Shown here piece by piece: positions 8,232-16,017 of a DNA stretch of 64,000 nucleotides. The stretch is taken from assembly GCF_004364125.1 (NCBI RefSeq), contig NZ_SNZV01000002.1, forward strand, positions 1-64,000, in the 5' to 3' direction. The translations under genes were made by a program, and so were the position numbers. The number at the start of each line of letters is the position of its first letter. Positions within the stretch are counted from its first letter, which is position 1. Origin of the DNA: Sphingobacterium paludis. GTDB lineage: Bacteria; Bacteroidota; Bacteroidia; Sphingobacteriales; Sphingobacteriaceae. The notes beneath the pieces were generated by a model. That model worked only from the letters and a program-made list of their open reading frames with translations, ran no database searches and was not told where the DNA came from.

Positions 8232-8466
8232 GCAAAAACCTTGTTCTTTACCGTACATCAATCGCATGAAAGTGGCAGCTTTTTCGCTATTAAAGGGATG
8301 CTGTTAAGGCTTGTTGACCCTTTTTCATAGCGCGGGCTTCACGTATTCCCCCATGGACATCTGATATTGGGTAACTGCTGACGGGTCAAACGATTAACTT
8401 TTTTTGCGGGCTAAAAAAGTTGAATAGCATAAAAACAATCCTAGGAAATAGTAGTTAGTTCTTTTA
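8232..8466. other. intergenic region between ndk and the hydrolase gene
   Basis: No gene, tRNA or strong hairpin seen. It should hold the upstream parts of the divergent promoters for ndk (left) and the dienelactone-hydrolase-like gene (right). Confidence 0.6.
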
Positions 8467-8522
8467 TAGATAATAGATAATAGATAATAGATAATAGATA
8501 ATAGATAATAGATAATAGATAA
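8467..8522 (+). repeat. eight perfect TAGATAA heptamers
   Basis: Eight uninterrupted copies of TAGATAA are followed by a ninth, altered copy, TAGATTTG (8523-8530), that matches the -7 promoter consensus. The array occupies the place where the -33 element and spacer should be. Perfect tandem arrays of this length are prone to copy-number change by slippage. Confidence 0.95.
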
Positions 8523-8530
8523 TAGATTTG
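8523..8530 (+). promoter_or_regulatory. -7 box formed by the last heptamer
   Basis: TAGATTTG fits TAnnTTTG exactly and ends 2 bp before the ATG at 8533. If used, the transcript starts at or within that ATG, and translation might instead begin at the in-frame ATG at 8545. Confidence 0.5.
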
Positions 8531-8532
8531 AT

Positions 8533-9276
8533 ATGTATAAGCTTATGATAATGATATGCTTAGTTGGACTAAGCGTTGGGCTGTCGGCTCAGGAATTGAA
8601 ACAGGTAAAGTATAGTGACGGTGCGCAAAAATTGAATGGTTTGGTAACTACCGCAGTCGGAAATAATAAACCTGGTGTGCTTATTCTTCCGGCATGGAAA
8701 GGAATTGATCAAGAAGCCAAAGACGCTGCCCTAGCGTTGGAAAAAGAAGGGTATGTTGCCTTTATCGCGGATATCTATGGCGAAGGTAACGTTCCCAAGG
8801 ATAACGCCGCCGCGGGCAAAATTGCGGGAACATACAAAAGTGACTATAAAGCCTATCAACAGCGCATACATTTGGCGTTGGAGGAGCTTAAAAAAGCTGG
8901 AGCACAAGCCGATAAAATCGCCGTGATCGGCTATTGTTTTGGTGGAACCGGCGCGCTGGAAGCAGCGCGTGCCCAATTTCCGGTCAAGGGTGTCATCTCT
9001 ATTCACGGCGGACTAGCCAAAGATCCAGCAAGACCTAATGCTGCTCTTACAACCAAAATATTGGTTGAAAATCCAGCGGAGGATAAAGGCGTGACGCCGG
9101 AAATATTAGAGGCGCTAAAAAAAGAGTTGAACGATGGAAAAGCCGATTGGCAATTGATTACCTATGCGCATTCGGGGCATACCTTTACAGATCCAGCTTC
9201 AGCAGATTATAATAAAGTAATGGCCGACAGAGCGTGGCAGCATACCCTCCTTTTTTTAGCGGAAGTGTTGCAGTAG
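8533..9276 (+). CDS. exported dienelactone hydrolase-like alpha/beta hydrolase
   Basis: 247 aa with a signal peptide (MICLVGLSVGLSAQ). The alpha/beta-hydrolase core has the DLH-type nucleophile elbow GYCFGG (Cys135), a candidate acid at Asp184 (PAEDKGVT) and the His region YAHSGHTF (His213/His216). The family contains dienelactone hydrolases and many esterases, and the natural substrate of this periplasmic branch is unknown. The start could be 8533 or, given the promoter box right before it, 8545 (MIMICLVG). Both leave an intact signal peptide. The gene stands alone between ndk and the pectin locus. Confidence 0.87.
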   Translation: MYKLMIMICLVGLSVGLSAQELKQVKYSDGAQKLNGLVTTAVGNNKPGVLILPAWKGIDQEAKDAALALEKEGYVAFIADIYGEGNVPKDNAAAGKIAGTYKSDYKAYQQRIHLALEELKKAGAQADKIAVIGYCFGGTGALEAARAQFPVKGVISIHGGLAKDPARPNAALTTKILVENPAEDKGVTPEILEALKKELNDGKADWQLITYAHSGHTFTDPASADYNKVMADRAWQHTLLFLAEVLQ

Positions 9277-9650
9277 AAAGCCCGCCCTTAGATTGAGAAT
9301 TGTAGACACCAGTTCCTTTTAAAAACAAAGGATAGGGCACGCTTATGCTGCCCTTATTTTTTGGATACAGCATTAACAGCTATCCATGCCAATATATAGT
9401 CATTGACTGTCAGTGGTATACATCTATCGCGATCCAGATCGGTTACAATATCGCATCCACACGTTTCTCTTCACGTAGCATAACAAATTTATTACAAATG
9501 TATAAATACACCTGACGAGCAGATACGAGCCCCTTATCCGATAAAACAATTCACATGCTCGTGAAAACAGGACAGCACAGGTTGCCCGTGCCCTCCTTAC
9601 TTGATAGCTTAGTAGTTATAAACTAGGCAGCGCTTGTGCTAACCCGAGTG
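9277..9650. other. intergenic region upstream of the pectin locus
   Basis: No credible coding frame. It holds a weak hairpin after the hydrolase gene, an imperfect palindrome near 9412-9426 (CATTGACTGTCAGTG) and the motif CAGGACAGCACAGG (9568-9581), which recurs upstream of the GH43-like gene. Confidence 0.6.
9334..9362 (+). terminator. weak candidate terminator of the hydrolase gene
   Basis: A 6-bp stem (AGGGCA/TGCCCT) has a 9-base loop and is followed by TATTTTTT, about 60 bp after the stop codon. Confidence 0.5.
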
Positions 9651-9664
9651 TTGGAATATTCCAA
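9651..9664. promoter_or_regulatory. palindrome upstream of GH28, candidate operator
   Basis: TTGGAATATTCCAA is a perfect 14-bp palindrome 35 bp before the first ATG of the pectin locus. No binding protein is known, and the assignment rests on symmetry and position only. Confidence 0.35.
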
Positions 9665-9698
9665 TACGCTGCTTTATACGCTATCAATTAAACGAAAG

Positions 9699-11036
9699 AT
9701 GAGAAGAAACAAAATCGTCATACTAAGTTGGGTATTCCTGTTTGTCTGTTTTCGAGAACGCATATTCGCGCAAGATCGGTTCCCCGATGGCAGCGTCATT
9801 ACGCCCTGGTTCAAGCAAATCGAGCCTACACGCATAGGCAATCTGGGTAAAGTTTATCGAATCACGGATTTTGCCGTGGTGCAAGATAGCACGATTTTAC
9901 AAACCGAAAAGATCCAAGCCGTGATTGACAAGGCATATCAAGCGGGCGGTGGGGTCATCGTTATACCGCGCGGAACCTTCCTGAGTGGTTCTCTCTTTTT
10001 TAAACCGCATACACACCTGCATCTCGAAGAAGGCGCAACCTTGAAAGGAAGTGATGATATTGCTGATTTTTCCCTGCGGACGACGCGTATGGAAGGGCAA
10101 ACATTAACGTACTTTTCAGCCCTAGTAAATGCAGATCGTGTGGATGGATTTACCGTGTCGGGGAAAGGAACCTTGGACGGTAATGGACTGCGCTATTGGA
10201 AGGCGTTTTGGCTACGCCGCACATTCAACCCAAAATGCACCAATATGGATGAAATGCGGCCACGCATTTTGTATGTTTCCAATAGCAAAGACGTGCAGGT
10301 ATCGGGCATACACATGAAAAACTCACCATTTTGGACATCACACTATTATAAAGTGGAAAATTTGAAACTGCTAGATTTACGCATCACGGCTCCAGAAAAG
10401 CCCGTCAAAGCACCCAGTTCCGACGCCATAGACCTGGATGTTTGCAAAAATGTACTGATTAAAAACTGTTACTTATCGGTAAACGATGATGCCATCGCGC
10501 TAAAGGGCGGCAAAGGGCCACAAGCGGATAAAGACCCCAATAACGGAGAAAACGCAAATATTATTATCGAAGATTGCGCATTCGGATTCTGTCATAGTGC
10601 ATTGACCTGCGGCAGCGAATCTATCCATAGTTACAACATCATCTTCCGGAATAACACGTTGGATAAAGCAAAAAAAATGCTACAGCTAAAGATGCGGCCA
10701 GATACACCTCAAGAATACGAGCATATCTTGATCGAGAACGTGACCGGCAATGCCAAAAGCCTGTTGTTTGTAAAGCCGTGGACGCAGTTTTTCGATCTGA
10801 AAGGCGAGAAGGACATCAAACTATCTTATGCACGCAATATCACGCTGCGCCATGTCACGTTGGATTGCGATATCCTGTTCGACGTAAATAAGTCTGATCA
10901 ATATCGATTGTCCAATTTCACTTTTGATAATCTGACGGTAAACGCGTCGAAGCAGTCCGATATTCGGCAAACGTACATTACAAATTTTCGATTGAATAAT
11001 GTACGGGTGAATGGAAAACCAGTGCTCCAAAAATAG
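9699..11036 (+). CDS. GH28-family glycoside hydrolase (polygalacturonase/RG-hydrolase-like), divergent active site
   Basis: A 445-aa exported protein with signal peptide ending near Ala24. The right-handed parallel beta-helix typical of GH28 is seen from about residue 50 (LHLEEGATLKGS, GKGTLDGNG). The catalytic region has SSDAIDLD (240-247) and NDDAIALKGG (262-271), matching the acidic motifs. The usual GHG is replaced by CHSALTCGSES (298-308) and the RIK motif by LQLKMRP. It therefore belongs to an atypical GH28 branch rather than a classical endo-polygalacturonase. The start at 9699 is chosen because it begins the signal peptide. It is first in a run with PL11 and GH106. Confidence 0.85.
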   Translation: MRRNKIVILSWVFLFVCFRERIFAQDRFPDGSVITPWFKQIEPTRIGNLGKVYRITDFAVVQDSTILQTEKIQAVIDKAYQAGGGVIVIPRGTFLSGSLFFKPHTHLHLEEGATLKGSDDIADFSLRTTRMEGQTLTYFSALVNADRVDGFTVSGKGTLDGNGLRYWKAFWLRRTFNPKCTNMDEMRPRILYVSNSKDVQVSGIHMKNSPFWTSHYYKVENLKLLDLRITAPEKPVKAPSSDAIDLDVCKNVLIKNCYLSVNDDAIALKGGKGPQADKDPNNGENANIIIEDCAFGFCHSALTCGSESIHSYNIIFRNNTLDKAKKMLQLKMRPDTPQEYEHILIENVTGNAKSLLFVKPWTQFFDLKGEKDIKLSYARNITLRHVTLDCDILFDVNKSDQYRLSNFTFDNLTVNASKQSDIRQTYITNFRLNNVRVNGKPVLQK

Positions 11037-11045
11037 CGAAGATCT

Positions 11046-12992
11046 ATGCAACCATTCGCTATCCTTTTAAGAATCCGGCGCTGTAGATTATCTCCACACG
11101 TGTTGCTGCTTTTGCTGCTCGGCATGGTGCAGACGGTCAATGCACAACGTTTGGTTGAATTTCTTGATCGCGGCTTAGTAGCGCTTAAGACTTCGGAAAA
11201 ATCAACGTTTTTGAGCTGGAGGCTGCTCGCGACCGATGCTTTCGATAAGCAATTTTCCGTGTATAGGCAATACCCTGGCGAACAGCGTGTGCGACTCCAT
11301 AAACTGCCCTTAAGTAAAGGGACAAACCTTCAGGATAACAGTGCAGATCATGGTAAAGACATCACCTACACACTGATGGAGGTGCAAAATGAGCAAGAGA
11401 TAGAAGCCGCTTCAATCCATTTACTCGCAAAGGATCCCGTTCGCCCATACTTGGAAATTCCGTTGCGCACGCCCCTAGGCTATACCCCGGGCGATGCCTC
11501 CGTGGCCGACTTAGATGGTGATGGCAGCTATGAAATCGTGCTCCATCAAACGGGCAAAGCACGCGATAATGCCCACAACGGTTTAACCGACGAGCCCATC
11601 TTTCAAGCCTACAAACTGGATGGTACACTACTATGGGAAATAAATTTGGGCAAGAATATCAGGGAGGGGGCACACTACACCCAATTCCTGCTGTATGACC
11701 TGGATGGCGATGGCCGAGCCGAATTGGTTTGCAAAACGGCTGATGGAACGAAGGACGGACTAGGCAATATTATTGGAGATGCGCAAGCCGATTGGCGCGA
11801 TACAACGGTACAGTCGCCAACGTTTGGACGTATTGTGGAAGGCCCAGAGTTTCTAACAGTCTTCGATGGCCTAACGGGCGAAGCGCTACATACCGTAGAC
11901 TACTTACCTCTTCGAGGGGATCTGCGCAGCTGGGGCGATAGCAAAGCAAACCGCTCGGATCGCTTTCTAGCTGCAGTTGCGTATTTGGATGGTAAAAATC
12001 CGTCTATCGTCATGACACGAGGGTACTATGCACGCACGGCCCTAGTCGCTTGGGATTTTAAGGACAAAAAACTGCAACGCCGTTGGATTTTTGATACCCA
12101 AAAGGCAGAACACCCTTATTCTGGGCAGGGTTACCACAATCTCTCCGTTGCCGATGTTGATCAAGACGGGAAAGACGAAATAATTTTTGGCGCGATGACC
12201 ATTGATGATGATGGTACAGGATTATACAGTACGGGGTTAGGTCATGGCGATGCACTCCATGTCTCCGATCTGGACCCCGATAGGCCCGGACTGGAGGTCT
12301 TTGGAATCCATGAGCTTAAAGGTGGACGCAAAGGCATTGGCGCAGCCTTGCGTGATGCCCGTACGGGCGAGATTATTTTCCAGGGCGCAATCGACCAAGA
12401 CGTGCCACGCGGAGTTGCGGGGAACATAGATCCTGAACATAGGGGCGCTTATATGTGGTGGTTGGGATCAAAATCCTTATATGATATGAAGGGAAACGCG
12501 ATAGGTATAGCGCCGAGTTCGGCGAATTTTCTCATTTGGTGGGATGGAGACCTGAGCCGAGAACTACTGAATAGCAACTATATCGAAAAGTACAAAGAAG
12601 GCATTATTTTCAGGGCAGATGGCGCTTCATCCATCAATGGAACCAAAAGCACGCCCAATTTAAGTGCCGATATCTTGGGTGATTGGCGGGAAGAACTTAT
12701 TCTGCGGGCCGACGACAACCAATCTTTACGCATTTACAGCACCACTATTCCTACAGAACATCGACTGTACACCTTAATGCATGACCCGCAATACCGTTTA
12801 AGTGTCGTGTGGCAAAATGTTGCTTATAACCAACCCCCACACACGGGCTATTATCTCGGTGTCGGAATGGATAAGCCGTCACCACCGCCCGTTAAAATTG
12901 TCCATCCCGAGCGAGGGGAGAAGGCGGCAGCGGGTAGGCCCCAACCTCCTACGGTGCCTAAACGGTCATCATTGCCCCACCAATACGAATGA
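11046..12992 (+). CDS. PL11 rhamnogalacturonan lyase
   Basis: A 648-aa exported protein whose signal peptide ends at about residue 33 (VQTVNA). It matches PL11 over its whole length: RLVEFLDRGLVA and STFLSWRLLATD at the start, an eight-bladed propeller with repeated calcium-binding motifs (DLDGDG near 160 and again near 220, DVDQDGKDE), and GDWREELI near the end. PL11 enzymes cleave the rhamnose-galacturonate backbone of RG-I by beta-elimination, leaving an unsaturated uronate that GH105 removes. It starts 9 bp after the GH28 gene, so they share a transcript. Confidence 0.95.
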   Translation: MQPFAILLRIRRCRLSPHVLLLLLLGMVQTVNAQRLVEFLDRGLVALKTSEKSTFLSWRLLATDAFDKQFSVYRQYPGEQRVRLHKLPLSKGTNLQDNSADHGKDITYTLMEVQNEQEIEAASIHLLAKDPVRPYLEIPLRTPLGYTPGDASVADLDGDGSYEIVLHQTGKARDNAHNGLTDEPIFQAYKLDGTLLWEINLGKNIREGAHYTQFLLYDLDGDGRAELVCKTADGTKDGLGNIIGDAQADWRDTTVQSPTFGRIVEGPEFLTVFDGLTGEALHTVDYLPLRGDLRSWGDSKANRSDRFLAAVAYLDGKNPSIVMTRGYYARTALVAWDFKDKKLQRRWIFDTQKAEHPYSGQGYHNLSVADVDQDGKDEIIFGAMTIDDDGTGLYSTGLGHGDALHVSDLDPDRPGLEVFGIHELKGGRKGIGAALRDARTGEIIFQGAIDQDVPRGVAGNIDPEHRGAYMWWLGSKSLYDMKGNAIGIAPSSANFLIWWDGDLSRELLNSNYIEKYKEGIIFRADGASSINGTKSTPNLSADILGDWREELILRADDNQSLRIYSTTIPTEHRLYTLMHDPQYRLSVVWQNVAYNQPPHTGYYLGVGMDKPSPPPVKIVHPERGEKAAAGRPQPPTVPKRSSLPHQYE

Positions 12993-13068
12993 ATAACCGA
13001 ACGTAGCGCGTTCATTGAAAATAATCTGAACAATCCATATGGCCTGTAATAAACACATTGATTCACGT

Positions 13069-15807
13069 ATGAAAAAGAAATGGTTAACGCTGCTTTGCAT
13101 GGGCATCATGCTGAACGCTGCTCTTGCGCAAGAGGGATGGCCCGCTGTAACAAAAGAAATGAAGCCATGGACCCGCTGGTGGTGGATGGGATCTGCCGTA
13201 GATAAGCCCAATCTAGCAAGAGAGTTGCAAGATCTTTCTGATATTGGGATTGGCGGCGTGGAAGTTACACCGATTTATGGGGCGAAGGGGTATGAGTCGC
13301 GCTACACTCCCTATTTATCTGGTAACTGGATGGATATGTTGGCATTTACCGCCCAGAAAACAAGCAGCTTGGGTCTTGGCCTAGATATGAACTTAGGCAC
13401 AGGATGGCCGTTCGGTGGAGCGCAGGTAACGGAGCAGGATGCAGCGACCAAGTTTTTTTTGGATGAAGTCGTTTTGAAGCAGGGTGATCAGCTGCGCTTC
13501 CCCTTAATACCATCAGATGGCAAGCAAACTTTTGCCCATTTGCAGGCACTCCGCGCGTTTAAGGCAAATGGCGAAGAGATTAATTTGGATCAATACATCG
13601 GAAAAACAACGGGGCACTGGTCTACGAATGAAGCGGTGCGTGTCATCGCGCTATTTGCGGGTCGCACGAAACAAAAAGTGAAACGTGCAGCACCAGGTGG
13701 GGAAGGTTTTACGCTGGATCATTTAGGCGCAATTCCGGTACAGCATTACCTAGGCTCATTTGCACAAGTGTTTCAAGGAAGGCAAATATCCATACGCTCG
13801 TTTTTTAACGATAGCTATGAAGTGTATGGCGCGAATTGGACCGATAGTTTTCTTCAGGAATTCCACAAGCGAAAACGCTATAGATTGGAAGATTATCTCT
13901 TGGATTTTGCAGGAAAGGGGGCTGATAAAGATCGGGAAGCGAGGGTGAAGTCCGACTATCGGGAAGTAGTGAGTGCCGTGCTCCGCGATAATTTTTTGAT
14001 ACCCTTCACAAAATTTGCGCACCAGCGGGGAGCTCTGTCTCGCAATCAGGCACATGGGTCGCCCGGGAATTTAATAGACCTGTATGCGAGCACTGATATT
14101 GCAGAATGCGAAACCTTTGGTTCCAGCTTCTTTAGTATCCCGAACCTGCGCCGAGACTCGGCAGATGTTCGTAACGTAGATCCAGATCCTATGATGTTTA
14201 AGTTCGCCTCTTCCGCAACCAATACACACGGGAAAAAATATACCTCTTCGGAAACCTTTACTTGGCTTACTGAGCATTTCCGAACGGCGTTGTCACAAAC
14301 GAAGCCGGAGGTTGAGCAACTATTTTTGGCAGGTGTAAATCATGTTTTCTACCATGGTACGACGTATTCGCCAACCGATGTCGCCTTCCCGGGCTGGCTT
14401 TTTTATGCATCGGTCAATTTCACGAGCGACAACCCCTTATGGACACACATGGCTGGCTTAAACCAGTACATTACGCGAGTACAATCGATCTTGCAATCCA
14501 CGCAAGCCGATAATGAGCTGTTGGTCTATTGGCCTATTTATGATGTATGGCATGATACGGATGGTGCTTTTAAAACACTCGGTGTGCACCATGTCGACCG
14601 TTGGCTGCATCCCACAGATTTCTATAAACAGAGCATTGCTCTCCAGCAATCGGGATATAGTTTTGATTTTGTAACGGATGCAATTCTTGACCAAACAACG
14701 GTCGATAGCGAGAGGCTGGTCACGGCGAAAAATGCACGCCCCTATAAAGCGGTCATCGTCCCGAAAAGTCAGTATTTTTCGGAAGTAACGTTGGCCAATT
14801 TGCTCGATTTAGCCAAACAAGGCGCAACCGTCATATTTCAAGGATTGCCTGAAGATGTTCATGGCTTTCATCATGTGGAAGAAAGAAGGAAGCAGCTAAA
14901 CGATCTTCTTGCCACGCTAAAATTGTCCGCAACAGAAAACAACCAATACACCGCTTACGGGAAAGGCAAAATTTATGTGACCACAGATGTACACTCTGCG
15001 CTGGAAACGGAGCAGATTTCTGCAGAGCGCCTAGTACGTTCCGGCCTGAAATTTAGCAGGCGTTTTCATGATGGAAAAAGATACTACTATCTCGTGAATC
15101 ATAGCAACAAAACGGTTGACGATGTATTCCGCTTCAATGCATGGGGTGCAAGCTGTACCCTGTTAGACCCGCAGACCGGTAAAATATTTAAGCTGCCTAT
15201 CCAACAAGGAAATGTCCGGCTGCAGATTCCTCCCGGCTATGCTTGGCTTGTCGCTCTATCCGACGAGCCGGTGGCCAACACACCTTACCCCTATATCAGC
15301 AAAAAAACAGAGCTTCCTGTCTTTAAACAGCCTTGGAAGGTAACGTTCATTAGTGGCGGGCCTGAATTACCGAAAAGCCGCACATTACAACAACCCTCTT
15401 TTTGGACGGCGTGGAACGACGCCGACGCCAATCGTTTCTCGGGCATCGCCCATTATGAAACAACCGTCCAATTGGATAAGCAGCGCCACAAGTCTTATCT
15501 CCTGACCTTGGGCGCCGTGGGCGAAAGTGCGCGTATATTGGTGAACAATCAAGAGGCCGGTATTTTATGGGCACATCCATTCCAGTTAGAAATTAGTGAC
15601 CTGTTGCGAAAGGGAAAAAATACCATCCGGATTGAGGTTGCCAACCTCATGGCCAACCGCGTGCGCGACTTAGACCAACGTAAGGTGTCTTGGCGCAATT
15701 ATCACGAGATCAATTTCGTGAATATCGACTACGAGGGCTTCGATGCCGCTTCTTGGCAAGTGATGGATAGCGGATTGCAAGGACCAGTAAAATTGTTTGC
15801 CTATTAA
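13069..15807 (+). CDS. GH106 alpha-L-rhamnosidase
   Basis: A 912-aa exported protein with signal peptide MKKKWLTLLCMGIMLNAALAQ. The N-terminus has the GH106 hallmark PWTRWWWMGSAVD followed by GIGGVEVTPIYG. A TIM-barrel and a C-terminal beta-sandwich (LGAVGESARILVNNQEAGILW) complete the family's layout. GH106 enzymes remove alpha-linked L-rhamnose from pectin. The start at 13069 is chosen at the signal peptide rather than the in-frame ATG 30 bp upstream. It is the last gene before a strong terminator, 76 bp after PL11. Confidence 0.92.
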   Translation: MKKKWLTLLCMGIMLNAALAQEGWPAVTKEMKPWTRWWWMGSAVDKPNLARELQDLSDIGIGGVEVTPIYGAKGYESRYTPYLSGNWMDMLAFTAQKTSSLGLGLDMNLGTGWPFGGAQVTEQDAATKFFLDEVVLKQGDQLRFPLIPSDGKQTFAHLQALRAFKANGEEINLDQYIGKTTGHWSTNEAVRVIALFAGRTKQKVKRAAPGGEGFTLDHLGAIPVQHYLGSFAQVFQGRQISIRSFFNDSYEVYGANWTDSFLQEFHKRKRYRLEDYLLDFAGKGADKDREARVKSDYREVVSAVLRDNFLIPFTKFAHQRGALSRNQAHGSPGNLIDLYASTDIAECETFGSSFFSIPNLRRDSADVRNVDPDPMMFKFASSATNTHGKKYTSSETFTWLTEHFRTALSQTKPEVEQLFLAGVNHVFYHGTTYSPTDVAFPGWLFYASVNFTSDNPLWTHMAGLNQYITRVQSILQSTQADNELLVYWPIYDVWHDTDGAFKTLGVHHVDRWLHPTDFYKQSIALQQSGYSFDFVTDAILDQTTVDSERLVTAKNARPYKAVIVPKSQYFSEVTLANLLDLAKQGATVIFQGLPEDVHGFHHVEERRKQLNDLLATLKLSATENNQYTAYGKGKIYVTTDVHSALETEQISAERLVRSGLKFSRRFHDGKRYYYLVNHSNKTVDDVFRFNAWGASCTLLDPQTGKIFKLPIQQGNVRLQIPPGYAWLVALSDEPVANTPYPYISKKTELPVFKQPWKVTFISGGPELPKSRTLQQPSFWTAWNDADANRFSGIAHYETTVQLDKQRHKSYLLTLGAVGESARILVNNQEAGILWAHPFQLEISDLLRKGKNTIRIEVANLMANRVRDLDQRKVSWRNYHEINFVNIDYEGFDAASWQVMDSGLQGPVKLFAY

Positions 15808-15827
15808 GCGACTTGAGGCAAGTTGAG

Positions 15828-15865
15828 AGCGGCCGTCCCATGATTTTTGGACGGCCGCTTTTGTT
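15828..15865 (+). terminator. terminator between GH106 and susC
   Basis: An 11-bp GC-rich stem (15828-15838 with 15849-15859), a 10-base loop and TTTTGTT. It separates the enzyme genes from susCD, so susC needs its own promoter or readthrough. Confidence 0.92.
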
Positions 15866-15880
15866 AAAATTTTCAGGCAT

Positions 15881-15895
15881 TTCATTGTCAATGAA
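15881..15895. promoter_or_regulatory. palindrome upstream of susC, candidate operator
   Basis: TTCATTG-T-CAATGAA is a perfect 15-bp interrupted palindrome 123 bp before the susC ATG. It could be a regulator-binding site for the second transcript of the locus. This is symmetry only; no regulator is assigned. Confidence 0.4.
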
Positions 15896-16017
15896 CCCCT
15901 TTCCGTGTAACGTTCTTGTTGCAACGCATGAAAGCGCAGGACGGTTGTACCAGTTTAACTCGCTACATTGTAGGTGATAACCACATAAATCTATACATAA
16001 TACAAAAAGTTAAGGCT

